Part shown: positions 9,192 to 18,625 of the stretch, piece by piece
Layout of the letters: each line of letters starts with the position of its first letter
Numbering within the stretch: the first letter of the stretch is position 1
Assembly (NCBI GenBank): GCA_947258975.1
Contig: CAMYKK010000002.1
Span: forward strand, 62,001 to 126,000
Length of the DNA stretch: 64,000 nt
Direction of reading: 5' to 3'
DNA from: an uncultured Gammaproteobacteria bacterium
GTDB taxonomy: Bacteria; Pseudomonadota; Gammaproteobacteria; Arenicellales; JAANXG01
Program-made: the position numbers and the translations under genes
The notes under the pieces: generated by a model
Told to the model about the DNA's origin: nothing
The model's database searches: none
What the model saw: the letters and a program-made list of their open reading frames with translations, nothing else

Positions 9192-9275
9192 GTGAGCGCG
9201 TCGATTGCACTATTTCTACACTTACTCGCCACCGTGGTGTGGGTCGGCGCTATGTTTTTCGCTAAGTTGCACCAC
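9192..9275 (+). pseudogene. Remnant of the 5' end of a CopD-like membrane protein gene
   Basis: From a GTG at 9192 the plus strand reads 'SASIALFLHLLATVVWVGAM' followed by FF. This is the typical first transmembrane helix of small CopD/DUF-type integral membrane proteins, with the 'HLLAxxxWVGxMFF' pattern. After about 25 codons the similarity stops, and the remaining sequence to the end of the kinase gene encodes nothing recognisable. It therefore looks like a 5' fragment left by deletion. No functional product is expected. The assignment rests on one short helix. Confidence 0.4.
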
Positions 9276-9332
9276 GGCGTCCCGCCGCCCGCTCCCTCTG
9301 CCATCATCCGGAATCCTTGGTGCAATATACGT

Positions 9333-11567
9333 CTAGTGCGGCTCGGCCGGTTTCTGATCCAGCCGCGTTTGCGCCAGCGCCGATTGTAATTTCCGGTTCC
9401 AAGATTCCACTACCCGTTCCGGCGGTGACGTCTCGGCGGGCGCATCCGCCATGACATGTTTGACGTTCCAGCGTATGGATTCTTTGATGCTTAGTTTGAC
9501 TCCGGTGCCGGTACTGTACATCCAACCCAATACCTGAATTGCGGGTTGATAATTTTTTCCAGCTAACATTTTGATCCACTGCGACGCGTCATCGGGATCG
9601 GGTTTGGGGCCAAAGATCAAACCGAGGCTCAAATTGAATTGCGCGTCCTCGAGGCCTTGAATGGCGGCGCGCCGCAGCCACCGCATTCCTTCGACCTCGT
9701 CGCGGGGCACACCGGCACCGTCGGCATATGCAATACCCAAGCTGTGTTGGGCCTGAACATGACCTCTATCCGCTGCTTTACGATACCACTTGGCGGCTAA
9801 AACCAAGTCGCGCTGAACGTCATGCCCCCAGTAGTATTTCTCAGCGTTCGCGAACTCTTTTCCAGCCTGCAAGAGCGAAGACACTCTGTTTTGAAAGGCC
9901 ATCAATGCGGAATGTTTCGGCACCGCCCGCAACCCCCGTTCGATCATGTCCTGCGCATCTTGGAAGCGCTTTGCCTCCGCGGATTCGCGGCTCTTGTCGA
10001 GAAAATATCGCGCAATTTCATCAAGTCCAGCCACTGCCTGCGGGTGATCGGCCGCGATATGCAATATTTGACGATAAGTCTCCAGGGCATTATCACCTGC
10101 AGGATCATCGACCTGTCCCCGAGCCATCCGACTCTCGGCGAGACTCAGCAACGCCTGCAGCCGGCTCGGTGGTCTCGGCACGCTGCCCGGTTTGGTCATT
10201 TGCCATGTCGGTGTCCCCGCTTCGTCATCGTGTGCCGGCACTACCGGCTTTCGAGGTGTTTCGGTGAGCGGGGTTTGCCGTCCCTCGTGTTTCAACATCT
10301 CGACCGGGGCTGGCGGCACAGTGGGCTCAACCGCCACCAGCGAGTCCGTCGGTACCGGGGATGACGCCGGCACTCGGTCAGCTTCAGATTCCCGCTGTGA
10401 ATCGTTCGCCACCGCAACATCCAACTGCACCGGCGCGGGGCTTGCGGCCGGCGCCACCTCCACTTCGAATCCACGCGGCGCCGGCTCCGGCCGGGTGGCG
10501 CTTGCCGCGGTGGTTCCCGGCTCGGAAATCTCTGCGATCGCAGATTCCGCTTGCGGTGGGAACAATGTGCGTAAGCCCACCCCCAGCAGCAAGACAACGA
10601 GTAATATCCCAACACCGGCATACATGAACGAGCGCCGTTTGTTGCGCGGGGTCGAGCCCACCTGCGGTGCGGCGGTGCGCGCGGCGTTCGGGATAAGGTC
10701 AGCACCCGGGCGTCGCGCCCTCGACACGGCTGCCCTGCTGCCACGCCGTGCCTCACGAAGAATCACGTAGATCATGTCACTCAGCTTGTGACAATCCGAA
10801 ACCCGCTGGTCCGGATCCTTGGCCATTGTCGCGTTGACCAGGGGTTGCAGGTGGCGATGCTCCTCGGGCAAGTCTGGAATCGGATCGTTGACGTGAGCGT
10901 ACAGTAACGCGATGCTATCGCTGTTATCGAAGGGAGGCCTTCCAGCCAACATCTCATAGAGGACGACGCCCAGTGAATACAGATCGGAACGAGCATCGGT
11001 CCCGCGGCCTGCCGCCTGCTCCGGACTTATATAACGCGGTGTACCGACGATGATGCCGGTACGTGTGAGCTGGGCGTCGGAGCCGATGGTCTTGGCGATG
11101 CCAAAGTCAGTGAGCACTGGAACACCGTTTTCACGAAACATGATGTTCTCCGGCTTGACGTCACGATGGACGATGCCGTTATCGTGCGCGCAGGCAAGCG
11201 CATTGGCCATTTGGCGCACGATGGTGAGAATGGTGTCTGCGGGTACGGCCCGACGCAGTTTTTCCCTCAGGCTGCCGCCTGACAAGTACTCCATGGCGAT
11301 GTAGGTGTGATAACTCTCGGCCGCAATATCAAAAATCGTAACGATACCTGGGTGATTGAGCTGCGCGACCATGCGTCCTTCGCCGATGAACCGCTCGGTG
11401 AAATTCCGCTCGGCGACCAGCACCGGCGACATTACCTTGAGCGCGACTTCTCGATCCAGGGATTCCTGCACCGCCAGGTAAACGGTTGCAATTCCACCGT
11501 GGCCGATCTCGCGCTCGATGCGATATCCGGGAATCCGTATGTTTGCGGTAGTCTTAGGATCGGGCAT
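9333..11567 (-). CDS. Membrane Ser/Thr protein kinase (PknB type) with periplasmic Sel1 repeats
   Basis: A 744-residue Hanks-type kinase. Residues 15-275 hold the catalytic domain: glycine loop 'IGHGGIATVYLA' (21-32), Lys44 in 'VALKV', catalytic loop 'HRDVKPEN' (134-141) with Asp136, DFG at 154-156, and 'GTPRYISPEQ' as activation segment. A basic Ala/Arg linker leads to one membrane helix at about 315-333. This is followed by a long Pro/Ala/Glu-rich stretch (about 340-470) and C-terminal TPR/Sel1-like repeats (about 585-700). In these, 'AAKWYRKAADRGHVQAQHSL' and 'GMRWLRRAAIQGLEDAQFNL' are successive units. All catalytic residues are present, so it should be active, with the kinase in the cytoplasm and the repeats sensing or binding partners in the periplasm. 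Substrate and cognate phosphatase are not visible nearby. Confidence 0.93.
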   Translation of the reverse strand: MPDPKTTANIRIPGYRIEREIGHGGIATVYLAVQESLDREVALKVMSPVLVAERNFTERFIGEGRMVAQLNHPGIVTIFDIAAESYHTYIAMEYLSGGSLREKLRRAVPADTILTIVRQMANALACAHDNGIVHRDVKPENIMFRENGVPVLTDFGIAKTIGSDAQLTRTGIIVGTPRYISPEQAAGRGTDARSDLYSLGVVLYEMLAGRPPFDNSDSIALLYAHVNDPIPDLPEEHRHLQPLVNATMAKDPDQRVSDCHKLSDMIYVILREARRGSRAAVSRARRPGADLIPNAARTAAPQVGSTPRNKRRSFMYAGVGILLVVLLLGVGLRTLFPPQAESAIAEISEPGTTAASATRPEPAPRGFEVEVAPAASPAPVQLDVAVANDSQRESEADRVPASSPVPTDSLVAVEPTVPPAPVEMLKHEGRQTPLTETPRKPVVPAHDDEAGTPTWQMTKPGSVPRPPSRLQALLSLAESRMARGQVDDPAGDNALETYRQILHIAADHPQAVAGLDEIARYFLDKSRESAEAKRFQDAQDMIERGLRAVPKHSALMAFQNRVSSLLQAGKEFANAEKYYWGHDVQRDLVLAAKWYRKAADRGHVQAQHSLGIAYADGAGVPRDEVEGMRWLRRAAIQGLEDAQFNLSLGLIFGPKPDPDDASQWIKMLAGKNYQPAIQVLGWMYSTGTGVKLSIKESIRWNVKHVMADAPAETSPPERVVESWNRKLQSALAQTRLDQKPAEPH

Positions 11568-11700
11568 ACGACTGCTTCAATGCGGACGACAGGGCGCGCC
11601 AATATGACAAGTACTTCTTATTTTAGCTGCCTCGGCGCCATGTAAGGGGTCACAACATCCAGAAAAATGATACCGGCAATCAGACCGTAAGTTCCAGACC

Positions 11701-14700
11701 ATGAAAAAATCAACCTGGCAATTCTGGGTCGACCGAGGCGGTACATTCACGGATGTGGTCGCCGTGGATCCCCATGGCAAGGTGATTACTCACAAATTGC
11801 TATCAGAAAATCAGGCGCGTTATCCCGATGCTGTACTCCAGGGAATCCGCGATGTGTTGGGGCTCAATGGCTCAGACCCGATCCCCACCGACCGCATTGA
11901 GACGGTGAAAATGGGGACCACTGTTGCCACCAACGCACTGCTGGAGCGCAAAGGCGAGCCCTCCGCGTTGATCACCACTGCGGGATTTCGCGATGCGCTG
12001 CGTATCGGTTACCAAAATCGTCCGGACATCTTTGCACTAGAGATCGAGCTTCCGGACATGCTCTACGGCCGAGTGTTAGAAATTGACGAAAGGATTAGCG
12101 CCGAGGGAGAAATATTGCGCCCGCCGGATCTCGCTGCGGTGCGCAGGCAGCTCCAAGCAGTGTATGACGAGGGTATCCGCTCGATTGCGGTTGTCTTCAT
12201 GCACGGTTATCGCTATCCCGAACACGAGCGCGCGGTGGCACGGATTGCCGCGGAAATCGGCTTCACACAAATATCCGCTTCCCACGATGTCATCGCGTTG
12301 ATGAAGTTTGTCAGCCGTGGCGACACTACCATGGTGGACGCCTACCTGTCCCCGATACTCCAACGGTATGTCGCCAGCATCGCCAACGAATTGATGGACA
12401 CCCACTTGATGTTCATGCAATCCAATGGTGGCCTCACGGACGCTCGCACCTTTCGTGGCAAGGACAGTATCTTGTCCGGCCCCGCCGGGGGCGTGGTCGG
12501 CGCCGTCGCCACCGCGGTAGAAGCGGGATTCGACAAGATCATCGGCTTTGACATGGGTGGCACGTCCACCGATGTATGCCACTTCGACGGCGAGTATGAG
12601 CGAGCCCTCGAGACCCAGGTCGCCGGTGTGCGATTGCGTGCCCCAATGTTGAACATCCATACCGTGGCTGCCGGAGGCGGTTCGATACTCCATTTCGACG
12701 GCTCCCGGTTCCAGGTTGGTCCGGATTCGGCCGGAGCCAGTCCCGGTCCCGCCAGTTATCGCCGCGGCGGCCCGCTGACGGTAACCGACTGCAACATCCT
12801 GGTGGGTAAGCTTCTGCCGGAAAACTTCCCTCATGTGTTTGGCCCCGATGGCGATCTGCCAATAGACTCGGAGGTCGTGAGTGAAGGATTCGCCGAGTTG
12901 GCCAGGGAAACCAATAATGCGACGGACGGACACCGAACGCCGGAGCAGGTCGCTCAGGGTTTTATCGACATAGCGGTCGAAAACATGGTGACGGCGATCA
13001 AGCGAATCTCCATCCAACGCGGCTATAACGTTACCGAGTATACGCTCTGTTGTTTCGGCGGCGCCGGTGCCCAACACGCCTGCCTGGTGGCGGACGCGCT
13101 GGGCATCAACCACGTATTTATCCACCGCCACGCCAGTGTGCTCTCCGCCTATGGCATGGGTTTGGCGGACATCAGGGCGCTGCATGAGCAGACCCTGGAA
13201 GCGGCATTGAACGAAGCTCACATCGATGACGCGCAACAATTGTATGCGCAACTGATTGCTCGCGGTTATGCCGATCTGGGACGTCAGGGCATCCAAAAAA
13301 AGCAGTGTCAGATTCTCCGCAAGGCGATGATCCGCTACCAAGGAACGGACACCGCGTTGAACATTGATTTCGGTACTGCCGAGTCCATGCAACAGGATTT
13401 TGAAGCCGCTCATCAACAACGGTTCGGATTCACCGACCCGTCCCGGGACCTGGTAATCGAGTCGATTTCTGTGGAAGTGGTTGCCAGTCAACCGCGCCCG
13501 TCCCCCGGTGCCCACGCGCGGTCTGCAGCGAGCCCGGCGGAGGATGCACGTTGGACTGAGATATACACGCAGGGGGAACACCACCGGGCGCCAATCCATC
13601 AACGCGATCGCCTGCATCTCGATCAAGTCATTTCCGGTCCCGCGCTCATTATCGAACCCAACAGCACCATAGTGGTTGAGCCGGAATGGAGCGCGCACGC
13701 TACAGCGACCGATGAGCTGGTATTGCGACGGGAAATGACGCGCAGGCACAGACGAGATGTCGGCACCAACGTGGATCCGGTGATGTTGGAGATATTCAAC
13801 AAGCTTTTTATGTCAATCGCCGAACAGATGGGTTACACGCTGCAAAACACCAGTTATTCGGTAAACATGAAGGAACGGTTGGATTTCTCGTGTGCGATCT
13901 TCGACGACCACGGTGATCTGATTTGCAATGCGCCCCACATGCCGGTGCACTTGGGCTCGATGGGGGAAAGTGTGCGATGTGTCATAGAGGCGCGGGGCAA
14001 CGACATGCGGGCGGGAGACGTCTACGTCCATAACGCCCCATATAACGGTGGCACGCATCTCCCCGACATCACCGTCATCACTCCGGTGTTCGACCGGCAA
14101 CGAAGTAAGATCCTGTTTTACGTCGCCTCACGGGGGCACCACGCGGATATCGGTGGAATAACACCGGGATCGATGCCACCGTATAGCCAACGAGTCGACG
14201 AAGAGGGCGTGTTGATTGATAACTTCCTCCTCGTTCGCGATGGCACGTTCCGCGAGCCGGAGTTCCTATCGCTACTGAGCGACAATCGCTACCCGGCACG
14301 TAATCCGTATCAGAATCTCGCCGACATTAAGGCGCAAATCGCGGCCAATCAAAAAGGCATCATCGAACTGGAACGCCTAAGGGATACCTATGGCCTAAAG
14401 ACGGTGCACGCCTATATGCGACATATCCAGGACTATGCCGAGGAATCCGTACGCCGGGTGATCGACGTGCTGCAAAACGGCCGGTTCTCATACCCCATGG
14501 ACGATGGCAGTGTCGTCTCGGTCACGATTTCCATCGATGCGCAAACCCGCAGCGCCGATATTGATTTTTCGGGCACGTCTCCGCAGGTCGGGACCAACTT
14601 CAACGCGCCGGCGGCAGTCTGTAAAGCAGCGGTCCTGTACGTGTTCCGCACCCTGGTGCGAGACGACATTCCACTGAACGAGGGTTGTCTCAAACCCTTG

Positions 14701-15312
14701 CGGATCAATATCCCGCCACATAGCCTGCTGAATCCGGATTTTCCCGCGGCGGTGGTGGCGGGCAACGTGGAAACATCCCAATGCATTGTGGATACACTGT
14801 TCGGTGCCTTGAACGTGTGCGCGGCCTCGCAGGGAACGATGAACAACTTCACCTTCGGAGACAACCGCTATCAATACTATGAGACCATTTGCGGCGGTTC
14901 CGGCGCCGGCCGGGATTTTTCCGGAACCGATGCGATTCACAGTCACATGACCAACTCTCGGTTAACGGATCCGGAGGTCCTGGAATGGCGTTTCCCGGTA
15001 CTCGTGGAAAGCTTCGGGATTCGCGCTGATAGTGGCGGCCAGGGCCGGTTCAGGGGGGGCAACGGCGTGGTTAGACAAATACGATTTCGCGCACCGATGT
15101 CGGTATCTATCCTGTCGAATCGGCGCAAAACAGCGCCGTTTGGGATGGCCGGTGGTTTACCCGGTATGACCGGCAGTAATTACGTGGTAAGAGCTGATGG
15201 CACCCGGGAAACATTGGCGGGTTGCGCCCAACTAACGGTATCGGCCGGTGATGTGGTGGTGATCGAAACCCCGGGGGGCGGAGGATTCGGGCGGGTTAAC
15301 GATGAGTCCTAA
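11701..15312 (+). CDS. 5-oxoprolinase (fused hydantoinase A/B subunits)
   Basis: A 1203-residue ATP-dependent 5-oxoprolinase-type enzyme that hydrolyses 5-oxo-L-proline to glutamate. Residues about 1-690 are the HyuA-like ATPase half: '[17 protein letters not shown]' near the N terminus, '[14 protein letters not shown]', '[10 protein letters not shown]', and '[18 protein letters not shown]' as the phosphate-binding motif. Residues about 690-1203 are the HyuB-like half ('[18 protein letters not shown]', '[13 protein letters not shown]'), ending in '[11 protein letters not shown]'. The single-chain A-B arrangement matches eukaryotic OPLAH and several proteobacterial enzymes, whereas other bacteria use PxpABC or separate subunits. 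It is a one-gene unit with a strong hairpin at its 3' end. With the gamma-glutamyltransferase at 56.5 kb it suggests salvage of gamma-glutamyl compounds. Confidence 0.93.
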   Translation: MKKSTWQFWVDRGGTFTDVVAVDPHGKVITHKLLSENQARYPDAVLQGIRDVLGLNGSDPIPTDRIETVKMGTTVATNALLERKGEPSALITTAGFRDALRIGYQNRPDIFALEIELPDMLYGRVLEIDERISAEGEILRPPDLAAVRRQLQAVYDEGIRSIAVVFMHGYRYPEHERAVARIAAEIGFTQISASHDVIALMKFVSRGDTTMVDAYLSPILQRYVASIANELMDTHLMFMQSNGGLTDARTFRGKDSILSGPAGGVVGAVATAVEAGFDKIIGFDMGGTSTDVCHFDGEYERALETQVAGVRLRAPMLNIHTVAAGGGSILHFDGSRFQVGPDSAGASPGPASYRRGGPLTVTDCNILVGKLLPENFPHVFGPDGDLPIDSEVVSEGFAELARETNNATDGHRTPEQVAQGFIDIAVENMVTAIKRISIQRGYNVTEYTLCCFGGAGAQHACLVADALGINHVFIHRHASVLSAYGMGLADIRALHEQTLEAALNEAHIDDAQQLYAQLIARGYADLGRQGIQKKQCQILRKAMIRYQGTDTALNIDFGTAESMQQDFEAAHQQRFGFTDPSRDLVIESISVEVVASQPRPSPGAHARSAASPAEDARWTEIYTQGEHHRAPIHQRDRLHLDQVISGPALIIEPNSTIVVEPEWSAHATATDELVLRREMTRRHRRDVGTNVDPVMLEIFNKLFMSIAEQMGYTLQNTSYSVNMKERLDFSCAIFDDHGDLICNAPHMPVHLGSMGESVRCVIEARGNDMRAGDVYVHNAPYNGGTHLPDITVITPVFDRQRSKILFYVASRGHHADIGGITPGSMPPYSQRVDEEGVLIDNFLLVRDGTFREPEFLSLLSDNRYPARNPYQNLADIKAQIAANQKGIIELERLRDTYGLKTVHAYMRHIQDYAEESVRRVIDVLQNGRFSYPMDDGSVVSVTISIDAQTRSADIDFSGTSPQVGTNFNAPAAVCKAAVLYVFRTLVRDDIPLNEGCLKPLRINIPPHSLLNPDFPAAVVAGNVETSQCIVDTLFGALNVCAASQGTMNNFTFGDNRYQYYETICGGSGAGRDFSGTDAIHSHMTNSRLTDPEVLEWRFPVLVESFGIRADSGGQGRFRGGNGVVRQIRFRAPMSVSILSNRRKTAPFGMAGGLPGMTGSNYVVRADGTRETLAGCAQLTVSAGDVVVIETPGGGGFGRVNDES

Positions 15313-15355
15313 AAAAAGCCGCTAGCCGACAAACCGGCTAGCGGCGTTTGATTTA
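15311..15355 (-). terminator. Rho-independent terminator, probably bidirectional
   Basis: An 11-base perfect stem GCCGCTAGCCG (15318-15328) pairs with CGGCTAGCGGC (15335-15345) around a 6-base loop. The seven A residues to the left give a T-run when read on the minus strand, so it is strongest for the lysine-repeat gene. The 'gtttgattt' on the right gives a weaker T-rich tail for the 5-oxoprolinase gene ending at 15312. Confidence 0.85.
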
Positions 15356-15392
15356 AAACGGGAGAGGTATCCTTAATCCCGCTTTCTTGCGC

Positions 15393-15695
15393 TTACGGGC
15401 TACTTTTTTTTTTAGCCTTTCGTTTCGTCGCTTTCTTCTTAGTAGCCTTTTTCTTGGTAGCCTTTTTCTTGGTAGCCTTTTTCTTGGTAGCCTTTTTCTT
15501 GGTAGCCTTCTTTTTGGCCTTTTTCTTGGTGGCCTTCTTTTTGGCCTTTTTCTTCGTTGCTTTCTTCTTCGTTGCCTTCTTCTTCGTTGCTTTCTTCTTC
15601 GTTGCCTTCTTCTTCGTTGCCTTCTTCTTCGTTGCCTTTTTCTTCGTTGCCTTCTTCTTCGTTGCCTTCTTCTTAGCTCGTTTCTTTACTGCCAT
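15393..15695 (-). CDS. Histone H1-like lysine-repeat protein
   Basis: A 100-residue protein starting 'MAVKKRAKKKATKKKAT', with about 15 KKKAT pentapeptides interrupted by a few KKKA and one KRKA, ending 'KKKSSP'. Such very basic K/A/T-repeat proteins resemble the C-terminal tail of histone H1, and bacterial counterparts such as the tail of AlgP/Hc-type proteins. They bind DNA without sequence specificity. AGGAG precedes the ATG at 15695 with normal spacing. The coding DNA is a run of 15-base direct repeats, so length probably varies between strains by slippage. It is a single gene between a strong terminator and an AT-rich gap. The role (nucleoid compaction, transcription) is inferred from composition. 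The opposite strand also reads open but encodes only a Phe/Leu repeat and is a shadow. Confidence 0.75.
   Translation of the reverse strand: MAVKKRAKKKATKKKATKKKATKKKATKKKATKKKATKKKATKKKATKKKAKKKATKKKAKKKATKKKATKKKATKKKATKKKATKKKATKRKAKKKSSP
15450..15675. repeat. Tandem 12-15 base repeats encoding KKKAT/KKKA
   Basis: Two blocks of direct repeats lie inside the lysine-repeat gene. The left block reads 'cttggtagcctttt' and the right block reads 'cttcgttgccttctt', i.e. the same peptide with different synonymous codons. The 15-base periodicity is broken at the two KKKA units (12 bases). Different codon use in the halves suggests two separate expansion events. Confidence 0.8.
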
Positions 15696-16370
15696 GACGC
15701 ATCTCCTATCTATAGGTTAGGAAAACAAGAAAACACTCACCATCATGCAATCACCCAACGATATAACCCTCTGAAATCACTGAGAAAAACAGGTTCAGAG
15801 CAAGTCGTAGAAAGATGGGGATGGAAACACGAGAGGTGAATGGGGTGACCCAACCGGTGTTGCCACTCGGTTAGCATCATATTTCTCGTTGTTAAGGTAA
15901 CCAATATTTTAATGTTATCCCGCGTATAGGTTTCGTTTGCATCCTTACAAAATTGCGGCAGTCCAACTATGCCAACTAACGCTGACCTTTGCGGTTTCCT
16001 TTTCAAACTCCGACTACTACCTATTCGAAGTCATGCGGAAAATATATTCACGCGTGTACAAATGTCAAGCAAAAATACAACAAAACAAAATTTATTTTGT
16101 TTTTTTACAACAGCGATTCTTACTTACTGCGTCGCATTGAATGTCTCCAACAACAAATCAATGCGATTCTTCTTGTGCGCACCGACCTTATAAACCGTCA
16201 ACTTGTCATTGTTTATTCACGACAATTATCAACGAAGGCGCGAACAAAAAACATCTGCACGTCACTATTATTGGACCTGCCATGGCTAATCCGGATCAGA
16301 TTGAATGAACAAACGGCTAGTTCGGCACTTGTAAGAGTGCGAATCAACGTAAGCACGCAATACCAACCGC
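15696..16370. other. AT-rich 675-base intergenic region without a supported gene
   Basis: Base composition falls sharply compared with the flanks, most strongly at about 15990-16260. An AT hairpin, AAAACAAAAT (16082-16091) with ATTTTGTTTT (16094-16103), is followed by a short T-run. Open frames on the plus strand have no initiation signal, overlap the 3' end of cbbO, and match nothing I know. It should contain the promoter of the lysine-repeat gene near 15700-15760. The region may be an old insertion or a regulatory AT tract; nothing identifies it. Confidence 0.5.
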
Positions 16371-18512
16371 TTACGTTGTCAGATGCCGGTATATGTCAGA
16401 CACCTTCAGAGGTAACTTTCTCACCTCGTCGATCAGCACATAGTTGACGGCACCATACATCCTTGGCAAATAATCGTGGGCCTCGGTGTCGATGGTTATA
16501 CAAAATGGAAAAATGCCTTGATGTTTCGCTTCAATCAGGGCTTGACGTGTGTCCTCGATGCCATATTCACCACGATAGCCGTCGTAATCATCTGGCTTGC
16601 CGTCCGACAACGTAATCAGCAACTTGGTACGGGCCTCGACGTCCGCCAGCAAACCACTCAAATGACGAATTATGACGCCCATACGGGTGTAATCCTGGGG
16701 GCGAATTGCGGCGATTCGCCGCTTTACCGGGTCCGCGTAGTGCTCGTCAAACCGCTTAATACGATAGAGTTCACACCGCTTACGCGTCATTCCCGAGAAC
16801 CCATATATTGCGTAGCGGTCGCCTAGAATCTCCAACGCCTCGCACAATAATACCAGCGCTTCCCGCTCAGCATCATTAATCCATCCTTTCGTTGAACCGC
16901 TCATATCCACCATGAAGATCACAGCCATATCACGCTCCAGATTTCGGTGCTTGGTAAACAGGCGCTCAGACATTTCCAATCCAACATGCATGTCGGCGTA
17001 CGCCTCTACGACCGCATCCAGGTCGATGTCATCGCCGTGTATCTGTTTCTTAAGAATACGATCCTCGCCACGCAACGCCTCGAAGGTCCTCCGTAATCCG
17101 GATATCAATCCCCGGTAGCGACTCAGCACCTCGTCCACATAACGCTCCTCACTGGGGTGTAGCTCGATCTCTCTCAACACGCACCAATCCTTGCGGTAGT
17201 GTTGACGGCGAAAATCCCACTCGTTGTACAACCAGGCGCCCTCCTCGTGATATGCGCGCTCCCAGACGCTCGGGGCCGGCTGATCGCTTCCCGGCACGAG
17301 CTGGTAGGCCCCGTCACCGGCCGCCACCAGATACTCGTCAGGGATCTCCCCGAAGTCTTGCAGAATCGAGCGGGATAGGGCGCGAATTTCCTCGGGCGGT
17401 GTTACCGGTCGGCCGTCTAGTGTCCATTCGATTTGCGGATCGTGCAGTCCATCCTGAGACGGTGGCCAAGTGGCCTGTAAGCGAGGTGGGATCGAGGCAC
17501 GTGCGGGACCGGCCGCGTTCGCCTCCAGCTTGTGGTCCATGAGCCGCAAGTTCTCATGGAACGCGTGTTTTTCGCGGTCCTGACGGGCGCGTATCGCCGC
17601 CTCAGCGCTTTCAAGCATCAACCTGCCCTGGAAACAGAATGGCGGCGGAAGGTGCCCCTCGTCGGCATACAAATGCTGCAGCGCTCGAATCGTATCGCGA
17701 ACCGTTGCGTCCGGCGCCTGCAAGCGATGCACGGCGTCCGTCCAGTTTGTCGCATAGCGAATCTCCGCTTGTTCGCTCTGCAGGGCCATCATTTCCCGGT
17801 ACAGGCCGGGTAATCCGCGTTCAATGCACGCGTTTAGACGCGCCGTTTCCAGGGCATGGAACAAGCGAGTGGCGCGTTCTGGATCTGCATAGCTGCCGCA
17901 CACATTGACCAAGCTCACCAACCCCTCTGGCACGCGAAAGGTACCGAACCAGGTTTGCGCCCACAGATGTGAAGCCATCGCCTTGTACAAGCCGAAATTT
18001 TTCTGACGCGTGCGAAACAAGCGCAAACGTCGAGGCAGGTACAGATGCTCGGTGTCCGTGTACACGATCTCGTTTGGCTGCAGCTTGAGTGCACGACCCG
18101 CGAGCCCATGCACGTAATGCTCTAACACGCTCACCACATCCTCGAAATTCAGGACGAACTCCCGCAGATGGAGATCCGCGGCGAATTGCTCGACAGCCTG
18201 AACATTGGCGCAGCCGGGATACAAGCCTTGTTTGTCGTACACATCCATGAATTGGATGATCCATTTCTCGACACCGTGAAGATCCATGAGTCGGAGCGCG
18301 TCGGGGGCCTGGCTGGCGAACTGATAGCCCATCTCGGAATTGGTCCGCACGATTACGCTTATCCAATGAAGTACGAAGTCTTGTTGCCCACGGGAGAATA
18401 TTGACAACGCTTGGGCCGGCGCTTCTGCGGTTCGCCGTGTCGACAGCACAGGATCGAGATATTCCTCTAGGCGATGCTCCAGTTGTTCGAATGTAAGAGG
18501 ACGTTTGGACAT
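16371..18512 (-). CDS. cbbO: CbbO/NorD-type VWA protein (MoxR partner)
   Basis: A protein of about 713 residues from the ATG at 18512; a GTG at 18557 would add 15 residues. The first 450 residues are the helical CbbO/NorD N-terminal region. The last 220 form a von Willebrand factor A domain with the metal-adhesion motif 'VDMSGSTKG' (DxSxS), then 'RYAIYGFSG', 'YTRMGVIIRHL' and 'LLITLSDGKPDDYDG'. These proteins work with a MoxR-type AAA+ ATPase. CbbO tethers the CbbQ hexamer to RuBisCO for removal of inhibitors, and NorD helps assemble NO reductase. The gene follows its AAA+ partner with a gap of about 113 bases. CbbQ-like features of the partner and the sulfur-oxidiser context favour CbbO over NorD, but no RuBisCO or nor genes are in the window. 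Confidence 0.8.
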   Translation of the reverse strand: MSKRPLTFEQLEHRLEEYLDPVLSTRRTAEAPAQALSIFSRGQQDFVLHWISVIVRTNSEMGYQFASQAPDALRLMDLHGVEKWIIQFMDVYDKQGLYPGCANVQAVEQFAADLHLREFVLNFEDVVSVLEHYVHGLAGRALKLQPNEIVYTDTEHLYLPRRLRLFRTRQKNFGLYKAMASHLWAQTWFGTFRVPEGLVSLVNVCGSYADPERATRLFHALETARLNACIERGLPGLYREMMALQSEQAEIRYATNWTDAVHRLQAPDATVRDTIRALQHLYADEGHLPPPFCFQGRLMLESAEAAIRARQDREKHAFHENLRLMDHKLEANAAGPARASIPPRLQATWPPSQDGLHDPQIEWTLDGRPVTPPEEIRALSRSILQDFGEIPDEYLVAAGDGAYQLVPGSDQPAPSVWERAYHEEGAWLYNEWDFRRQHYRKDWCVLREIELHPSEERYVDEVLSRYRGLISGLRRTFEALRGEDRILKKQIHGDDIDLDAVVEAYADMHVGLEMSERLFTKHRNLERDMAVIFMVDMSGSTKGWINDAEREALVLLCEALEILGDRYAIYGFSGMTRKRCELYRIKRFDEHYADPVKRRIAAIRPQDYTRMGVIIRHLSGLLADVEARTKLLITLSDGKPDDYDGYRGEYGIEDTRQALIEAKHQGIFPFCITIDTEAHDYLPRMYGAVNYVLIDEVRKLPLKVSDIYRHLTT

Positions 18513-18625
18513 GTAGGGGTGGACAGATGACTCCAATGTATCAAGTGTACCGCGCACAAAATCAACAAGTTTCCCGCAACGCGGAAAGCGTTGTTTACAA
18601 GCAAATAATTTGTGTGTTCAGGCTG

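Noticed and set aside
9310-9330. Shared 'cttggtgcaat' with the sequence at about 51690 as an NtrC site or mobile element
   Set aside because: No palindromic NtrC half-site arrangement and too short to be more than coincidence without a genome-wide count.
12076-13749. A 557-codon open frame on the minus strand inside the 5-oxoprolinase gene
   Set aside because: It contains no recognisable family, lies wholly inside a well-conserved gene, and has Arg/His/Gly-rich shadow composition.
15454-15839. Phe/Leu-repeat open frames on the plus strand opposite the lysine-repeat gene
   Set aside because: They are complements of the KKKAT-coding repeat; no ribosome site, and the minus-strand gene has a good ribosome site and a terminator.
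15989-16447. 152-codon plus-strand open frame in the AT-rich gap
   Set aside because: No ribosome site, no family, and its end overlaps the cbbO 3' end.
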